Assembly: GCA_004151065.3 (NCBI GenBank)
Contig: NWUY0300060032.1
Coordinates: 7,475 to 21,494 of the forward strand
Direction of reading: 5' to 3'
Length of the DNA: 14,020 bases
Source: Larix sibirica
Lineage: Eukaryota > Streptophyta > Pinopsida > Pinales > Pinaceae
The notes under the pieces were generated by a model. The model worked only from the letters and a program-made list of their open reading frames with translations, did no database searches and was not told where the DNA came from. Each line of letters starts with the position of its first letter. Position 1 is the first letter of the stretch. Shown one piece after another: positions 9,296 to 14,020 of the stretch. Position numbers and translations under genes: made by a program.

Positions 9296-9379
9296 AATGT
9301 TATGCCCAATTCCAACGGTATAAAATGAAAAGTACTAAATGTTATGCACAACTCCAACGGTGTAAAAGAAAATGAAGTC
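9296..9379. repeat. 42-bp tandem repeat, two copies
   Basis: The block aatgttatgc followed by caa(t/c)tccaacggt begins at 9296 and again at 9338. The two units differ at several bases. It lies about 0.8 kb upstream of the DREB-type gene, and I cannot assign it a regulatory role. Confidence 0.75.
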
Positions 9380-9971
9380 CTCTAAAAGTTCGACGATTTC
9401 GTCCGTCTGGCCAAAACTTGGTTGGAATTCGACGATATGAAATCTAAAAATCTGACAATTTGTGTTGATTAAATCGTTTTTCTGAACATCTAAATAAATT
9501 CAACACCCTGAAAAACCCTCAAAACATCCAAATTATGCACAATTAATACTGTTATTTAAGATTCTAAAAATTCTAACACAGAAAACGATTTTGTCAGTAG
9601 AAGTTTTTAAACCACTTGAAAGAAAACTACTAAATGTCATCCCCAACTTTGTAGGGCCAACGGAACACGCTTATCACCTGTAGAATTGGTCACACAGAGT
9701 AAAGAATATCAGGAACCCATTTTGTATTTTACCAAAAAAACGGTTGAATTGAAAGTAGAAGTTTCGCCGAAGAAGGATTTGTTTTGGGCTTGGCCAGTGG
9801 ACTGTGGACGATAGAGCAACGACATAATTCGGTTTGGCTTTGACCAATAGCATAACAGAATGGTGAGAGGAGTCCATGGAATTAAATTATTAATAAGTCC
9901 AGACTCCAGGCTGTTAAAGCGCGTAATGCTTACCCTGAATGTAACTACAGAGAATGTGATTTAATCGATTC
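9380..9971. other. Upstream region of the DREB-type gene
   Basis: No convincing gene. A 67-codon minus-strand frame at 9674-9877 has no recognisable domain. The stretch at 9840-9848 contains TTGACC (W-box core) overlapping CCAAT, both common plant promoter motifs, about 340 bp before the CDS. Motifs this short occur often by chance, and no clear TATA box was found. Confidence 0.35.
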
Positions 9972-10169
9972 ATGGATTATACTACTCTACTTCACTCAGC
10001 TTCAAGTTGCAATCAAAACCTCTGTAATCCAGCTGTTATGGATGCTACACAACCGCCTTCAATTCTTTACATAAATGCCCAATTATTCCTCAAACCATCA
10101 TACCCGCCTTCAATTCCATGCATAAACGCCCAATTACTCAAAAACCTTTGTAGCGTCCTTTCGGCTTAA
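9972..10169 (+). CDS. Upstream ORF in the 5' region of the DREB-type gene (putative)
   Basis: A 65-codon frame that ends with TAA at 10167-10169, only 18 nt before the ATG of the DREB-type CDS and in the same frame. If the transcript starts far enough upstream, this would be an upstream ORF able to reduce translation of the main CDS. The peptide contains a 17-residue imperfect repeat (PPSILYINAQL and PPSIPCINAQL) that follows a 51-bp DNA duplication starting at 10053 and 10104. The frame-preserving period may be coincidence, since the sequence has no known domain. Without a mapped transcription start it may lie outside the mRNA, so it could equally be promoter DNA with a chance frame. Confidence 0.3.
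   Translation: MDYTTLLHSASSCNQNLCNPAVMDATQPPSILYINAQLFLKPSYPPSIPCINAQLLKNLCSVLSA
10053..10140. repeat. 51-bp-spaced direct repeat just upstream of the gene
   Basis: The block ccgccttcaattc followed by cataaa(t/c)gcccaatta starts at 10053 and again at 10104. Each copy carries CATAAA, a weak TATA-like string, 65-115 bp before the ATG. The duplication may therefore have doubled a core-promoter element, but this cannot be told from the sequence alone. Confidence 0.65.
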
Positions 10170-10187
10170 ATTTCTCTGCAAAAATCT

Positions 10188-10844
10188 ATGGATAACGAAG
10201 CGCCTTCTGTACCAAAGCATATGGTCATTTCTTCGGCAGACACAGAAGCAAGAAGCAAATCTGCATCGACAGCTACGAGTGGGATGAAGAGAATTCGAAC
10301 GCAAGACGAGGCGCCACAGGATGCAGGCACGTTGAAGCTGCAAAATCCAGCATACAAAGGCGTGCGTTGTCGCAGTTGGGGTAAATGGGTGTCTGAAATT
10401 CGGGAACCCAAAAAGAAAACCCGAATCTGGCTCGGCTCCTTTGATACGCCAGACATGGCGGCTCGAGCTTACGACGTCGCTGCATTCCACTTGAAGGGCA
10501 AGAAGCACGCGTTGCTTAATTTCCCAGAGTTAATTGATGACATTCCGCAGCCAATTTCTTTGTCTCCGCGCCACATCCAGGCTGCCGCTGCAAAAGCAGC
10601 TGTTGCGTTCTATTGTAAGAAACAAGAAAGGAGAGGCCCAAGAAACCCTCCAGTAAGTAAGGAACCCGTAGCCTCCTCCTCGCACCAACTATGTACAGTA
10701 ATTAGCTCAGGCTTGGAGACAGCAAGTGCCGAGGTATCAGAACAAACGGATACTGGTAATTTTTCATCAGTTTGTGGGCCAACAGAAGGCGTTGGTGAGC
10801 CTGTAGCGGTGGATGAGGATTTGTTTGAATCCTTCAACTTATAA
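10188..10844 (+). CDS. AP2/ERF transcription factor, DREB subfamily (A-4-like), probably C-terminally truncated
   Basis: Encodes 218 residues without an intron, as is usual for this family. It should act in the nucleus as a DNA-binding regulator of transcription. The AP2 domain spans about residues 55-113: [19 protein letters not shown], then the IWLGSF and AARAYDVAA blocks, ending LNFP. Counting from Ala55, Val14 and Glu19 are the DREB signature and suggest binding to DRE/CRT-type sites. The CBF flanking motifs (PKKPAGR and DSAWR) are absent, while [13 protein letters not shown] (126-138) after the domain is typical of the A-4 (group III) members. A basic KRIR lies at 34-37. The ATG follows an in-frame TAA at 10167. 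The CDS stops after [10 protein letters not shown], immediately before 37 more open codons that resemble the family's C-terminus, so this is likely a nonsense allele, a pseudogene or a sequencing error. The domain assignment is secure; the target genes are unknown. Confidence 0.9.
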   Translation: MDNEAPSVPKHMVISSADTEARSKSASTATSGMKRIRTQDEAPQDAGTLKLQNPAYKGVRCRSWGKWVSEIREPKKKTRIWLGSFDTPDMAARAYDVAAFHLKGKKHALLNFPELIDDIPQPISLSPRHIQAAAAKAAVAFYCKKQERRGPRNPPVSKEPVASSSHQLCTVISSGLETASAEVSEQTDTGNFSSVCGPTEGVGEPVAVDEDLFESFNL

Positions 10845-10958
10845 ACGAATTTGGCCGAAGCCCTTCTTCTCCCTCCCCCTCCTCTGTTCGCTATTCCCGA
10901 GCTAGAGATAGAGGAGGAGGACAATTTGGAACAAGGACTTCTCTGGTCTGATTTTTGA
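10845..10958 (+). pseudogene. Detached C-terminal coding region of the DREB-type gene
   Basis: Directly after the TAA at 10842-10844 the same frame stays open for 37 codons to a TGA at 10956-10958. It encodes NLAEALLLPPPP, an acidic stretch (ELEIEEEDNLE) and a terminal LWSDF. In DREB/CBF proteins a (M)AEGMLLPPP block followed by an acidic region and a terminal LWSY is a known activation-domain arrangement, so this matches in order, spacing and position. The stop sits where a Tyr codon (TAT or TAC) would need a single change to give TAA. With this segment the protein would be about 256 residues. Either the activation domain has been lost or the base is wrong. Confidence 0.75.
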
Positions 10959-11008
10959 AAAAGAAACCTGTCATAGTTTGTGTAAAATTACAAGAGATTC
11001 AATATTGT

Positions 11009-11014
11009 AATAAA
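11009..11014 (+). promoter_or_regulatory. Candidate polyadenylation signal AATAAA
   Basis: A canonical AATAAA lies 165 nt after the annotated stop, and only 51 nt after the second stop at 10958. T-rich and TTG-containing sequence surrounds it, as in plant 3' ends. The shorter distance fits the longer reading frame slightly better. Confidence 0.55.
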
Positions 11015-11121
11015 GGTCTATTACATCCGTAGGGTGTAGTTTAATTGGTGATTTGCTGTGATATGAAAGAAAGGTTATAAATAGAAGTTATAAGTTCAAA
11101 TTATTCCGCTTGCCCCAGAAC

Positions 11122-11335
11122 ATACCTGCAAATGATTGCAGTGTAAACTTTGATGAGTTCAACGATGTTCACTCTGGTCTATCCCAAACCTGTTATTTTT
11201 AAGTGGTATGTCTTATTTTATATATATATATATATATACCTGCGATCATTTGCGGTGTGGAGTCTAATGAGTTCAACGATGTTCACCCTGGTTTGTTCCA
11301 AACCTGTTATTGTTAATTGGTATGTCTTTTATATA
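11122..11335. repeat. Direct repeat of about 91 bp, 114-bp spacing
   Basis: The copies begin at about 11125 and 11239 and share gagttcaacgatgttcac, ccaaacctgttatt and ggtatgtctt. A TA run separates them at 11219-11238. The tail ggtatgtctt also occurs inverted at 11807-11816 inside the neighbouring foldback element, which suggests that the two structures are related. Confidence 0.8.
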
Positions 11336-11342
11336 AAAAAAA

Positions 11343-11909
11343 TTTATGACTTTTGATTAGAAATGTTAAAATATTGTGAATATTATAAAATTAATAAATA
11401 AGATTTAATAATATATTGTTTTGGTAAGATTTAATACGATTGTTGATTTAATAATATATATGTTTATGTTATCTTATGATGTTAGTAATAACAATCATAT
11501 ATATTTGTACAAGTATGCTCAACAGAATATATATTTATACAAATATAAACTGCACATATTAATATGATTGTTTCCTATAATATGAGGAACATGATTGTTT
11601 CATATAACTGAAATTAAATTCTATCAATTGTTAGCAATAATAACAATTATATATATTTGTACAAGTATGCTCAAAAGAATATATATTTATACAAATATAT
11701 ACTGCACATATTAATATGATTGTTTCCTATAATATTAGGAACATGATTGTTTCATATAACTGAAATTAAATTTAATGAATGATTAAATGTTACGGAATAT
11801 AATATAAGACATACCAATCTTATTAAATCTTAAATCTTACCAAAACAATATATTATTAATTTTTTTGTTTATTCATAATATTTTAACATTTCTAATCAAA
11901 AGTCATAAA
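11343..11909. mobile_element. Foldback / MITE-like element
   Basis: The ends form long inverted repeats. Positions 11343-11375 and 11877-11909 are perfectly complementary over 33 bp, and 11406-11433 and 11831-11858 over 28 bp, with unequal spacers of 30 and 18 bp. The 567-bp unit is very AT-rich and encodes nothing. Its centre is an internal direct duplication of about 145 bp. Both sides are flanked by TA-rich low-complexity DNA, so a target-site duplication cannot be read with confidence. This architecture fits a non-autonomous DNA element of the foldback or MITE type that relies on a transposase encoded elsewhere. The superfamily is unknown. Its RNA would fold into a long hairpin. Confidence 0.75.
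11481..11772. repeat. ~145-bp direct repeat inside the foldback element
   Basis: Positions 11481-11620 and 11630-11772 agree at nearly every base. The second copy has an extra 3 bp (taa) near its start and a few substitutions. The near identity shows that the duplication is more recent than most repeats in this window. Confidence 0.9.
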
Positions 11910-12030
11910 ATAATTATATATATATATATAATAAAAAATTCATACTAAGTAAGATAATATTTTTGATATATATGACATTCACAATAATTTAATATTTGTA
12001 ATCATAAGTCATATGTGTTCACTTTCAACG

Positions 12031-14020
12031 GGTGTTGAGCATTTTGAAAGCCAATACAAAACATAAGAACTTGACAACGATGTGCAAATGGTAAGAATTA
12101 TTCAGTTATATACGCTACTATTACTAACGAGGAAGATAATTTGTTGTTGATGAAGGAAGTATCTATTAATGAAATGGAAGAAGTCCTTCATGGCGTCGAA
12201 AAGGACAAATGTCCTGGATCTAAAGAAACTAGATCTAATGGATAAATTGCAAAAAAATTCATAGGGTTGAATGATGTTTTAGTTAAGGATATTTTAAGAG
12301 TGGCCGAGGAATCTAGATGCAATGGGAAAATTTTAGTGATTTTTAATACTACTTTTCTTACCTTGATTCTGAAGTCTAATTCTCCATCTTTCTTTGATCA
12401 GTTTCGTTCCATAGTTTTATGTAACATAGTCTATAAAATTATAGCCAAGTTTATAGCTAGAAGACTAAAGCCTTTGTTATCTATTGGTATTTCTCAAGAA
12501 CAGTTTGGGTTTTTATCGGCTAGGCAGATTCATGATACTATTGGCCTAGAGTAAGAGGGGCTTCACTCTATTAGAGCCAAGCACTTAAAATCTGTTGTGA
12601 TTAAAATTGACCTAACTAAAGCTTATGATGGAGTTAAATGGTCTTATTTAAGGATGGTACTATCTCAATTGGGAATCTGTCATTCTTTTAGCAAATGGAT
12701 TATGTGTTGTATTACTCCAGTATCATTTTCCACACTAATTAATGGCAGCCTCGAAATTTTCAAACTAGAGAGGGGTATTAGGCAAGGATGCCCAATGGCT
12801 CCTTTGCTCTTCCTCCTCATAGCAGATGGAATAAGCAGGGATTTATCATTAACAAAGATGTTGAGTGGGTTTAAAGGACTAAACATCGGTGGGTAGTTTT
12901 GGATTTCTCACATTCTATTTGTTGATGACATTTTTTTTTTTTGTGATGGCTCCTTACACAATAGGGACATGCTTCATTCTATATTATCCTTTTTCTTCCT
13001 AGCCTCTAGAATGAGGGACATCCTGGACTCTATTAGGAAGCTTCTTTTTCATTATTTCTGGGTAGGAAGCTTGGATCATCAAGGTACTGTGTGGATCAAA
13101 TGGTAAGATTTGTCAATTCCCAAATCTCAAGGTGGTTGGGGTATAAAATTTCTTCTAGCATTCTCCAAAGCATTAGCAACAAAGAGCATATGGAGATTGA
13201 TCAATAGCTCGGGGTTCTAGCAAGAGGAAATCACTCAGAAATATATTGCTCCACTTTCTATTCATGAATGGATTCGTAAGCCTTCCAAATCCATTCAGAA
13301 TGTCTCGATCATGTGGAAAGCTATAGTCTTTTCCTTTGTTGTGATAGCCAAAGGTCATGTTTGGAAGGTAGGGAATCATTGCATTATCAAGGTAGGGGAG
13401 GACGCATGGATTTGGAGTCAATCTAAGCACATACTACTGTTCCATATGGTGATGCTTCTGAGATTTAAAGGTCTAGTGACCCTCAACCAATTTTGTCACA
13501 CTGATTCAATGACTCGTTTTGGTTATCGATGGAAGAATGTAGATTTCTTAAGCTTTTGTGACAATGATACTATCATCTAGAAAGCATATACGAACCGTTT
13601 ATCTGCATCTCATGTGCACTTAAACAAGGAAAATTATTCTCTCATATGGGTTAATGATCCACGTGGTGTTTACACTCCAAATGTTGGCTATGATACGTTC
13701 ATGTAGAGAGATAATGTTGATCCATATTGGTGGGGGAGCGATATTCGGAAGTTCAATGTTTCTCCTAATGCTAAGATATTAATGATAAATTATTAACATG
13801 GGATCATCTACAAAAATGAAACATATCTGGCCCTGGAAGATGCTATTTGTGTATGAAAGCTAAGGAAACTAACTTTCACTTGATAGTTGCGTGCATATTT
13901 GTAACTCGTGTTCTGAAGGAGTTGGAGATTATACTAAAGGTAAAACTTCCATGGGGGATTCACGGGGGCTTCACTAGAAGGAAATATAATATCACGTTCA
14001 TTCATATTGCGGTATTAAAT
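12031..14020 (+). mobile_element. Decayed LINE (L1-type) pol, reverse transcriptase to zinc-binding domain
   Basis: A 5'-truncated plant LINE that begins within the linker before reverse transcriptase (VEHFESQY near 12034) and runs off the right edge. Mostly in one frame it shows: SIVLCNIVYKIIAKFIARRLK; EQFGFLSARQIHDTI; motif A IKIDLTKAYDGVKW (about 12603-12644); motif B RGIRQGCPMAPLLFLL (about 12774-12820); and motif C with FVDD (about 12918-12929), so the catalytic Asp residues of A and C are present. Then follow FHYFW and QGGWGIK blocks, and a zinc-binding end CYLC...H....C at 13841-13894. In-frame stops lie at 12243, 12552, 12894, 13104, 13218, 13578, 13704 and 13794, with frameshifts before 12129 and near 13830. 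About 100 codons between motif C and the FHYFW block are missing. The copy cannot encode a working enzyme. Confidence 0.9.

Noticed and set aside
9674-9877. 67-codon minus-strand frame divergent to the DREB-type gene
   Set aside because: No domain, no supporting signals, and no evidence of a transcript; most likely a chance frame in the upstream region.
10134-10508. Minus-strand frames of 96-124 codons opposite the DREB-type gene, and another at 10610-10924
   Set aside because: They are antisense to a well-supported AP2 domain and its C-terminal region, and have no features of their own.

Overview
The window looks like nuclear DNA of a land plant, most likely a gymnosperm such as a conifer, though the sequence alone does not prove this. 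It is AT-rich and gene-poor, filled with decayed LINE (non-LTR) retrotransposons, small tandem repeats and one foldback element. It holds one convincing plant gene, an intronless AP2/ERF transcription factor of the DREB type. No bacterial operons, rRNA, tRNA or CRISPR were seen.

Four isolated n characters (2702, 4767, 6694, 8132) mark contig joins. At three of them the sequence after the n repeats sequence before it: 925-2701 against 2703-4482, 4420-4766 against 4768-5114, and a restart inside a 77-bp minisatellite at 8132. The simplest reading is overlapping contig ends, or two haplotypes placed end to end, so much of the apparent duplication in the first 5 kb may be an assembly effect.

Layout. 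Positions 1-1310 are a GC-richer block with Pro/Thr-rich and hydrophobic minus-strand frames that I could not identify. Positions 1335-5115 hold a broken minus-strand LINE, with the end of the endonuclease at high coordinates and reverse transcriptase at low coordinates, present twice because of the contig overlap. Positions 5115-9970 are AT-rich and carry a 62-bp repeat pair, an ATT microsatellite, a diverged ~100-bp repeat pair, a 77-bp minisatellite, a hairpin cluster and a 42-bp repeat pair.

Positions 9972-11014 hold the gene: a 65-codon upstream ORF in the same frame, the DREB-type CDS at 10188-10844, and an AATAAA at 11009. The CDS stops just before a further 37 open codons. These read like the conserved C-terminus of the family (an LLPPPP block, an acidic stretch and a terminal LWSDF), so the annotated stop is probably a premature nonsense codon.

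Positions 11122-11335 contain a 114-bp-period repeat pair, and 11343-11909 a foldback/MITE-like element with perfect 33-bp and 28-bp inverted blocks around an internal ~145-bp duplication. From 12031 to the right edge runs a second, plus-strand LINE. It is 5'-truncated, keeps reverse transcriptase motifs A, B and C in one frame across eight stops, and reaches the zinc-binding domain. I see no new multi-gene system. The points most worth checking are the DREB stop, the foldback element and the assembly overlaps.
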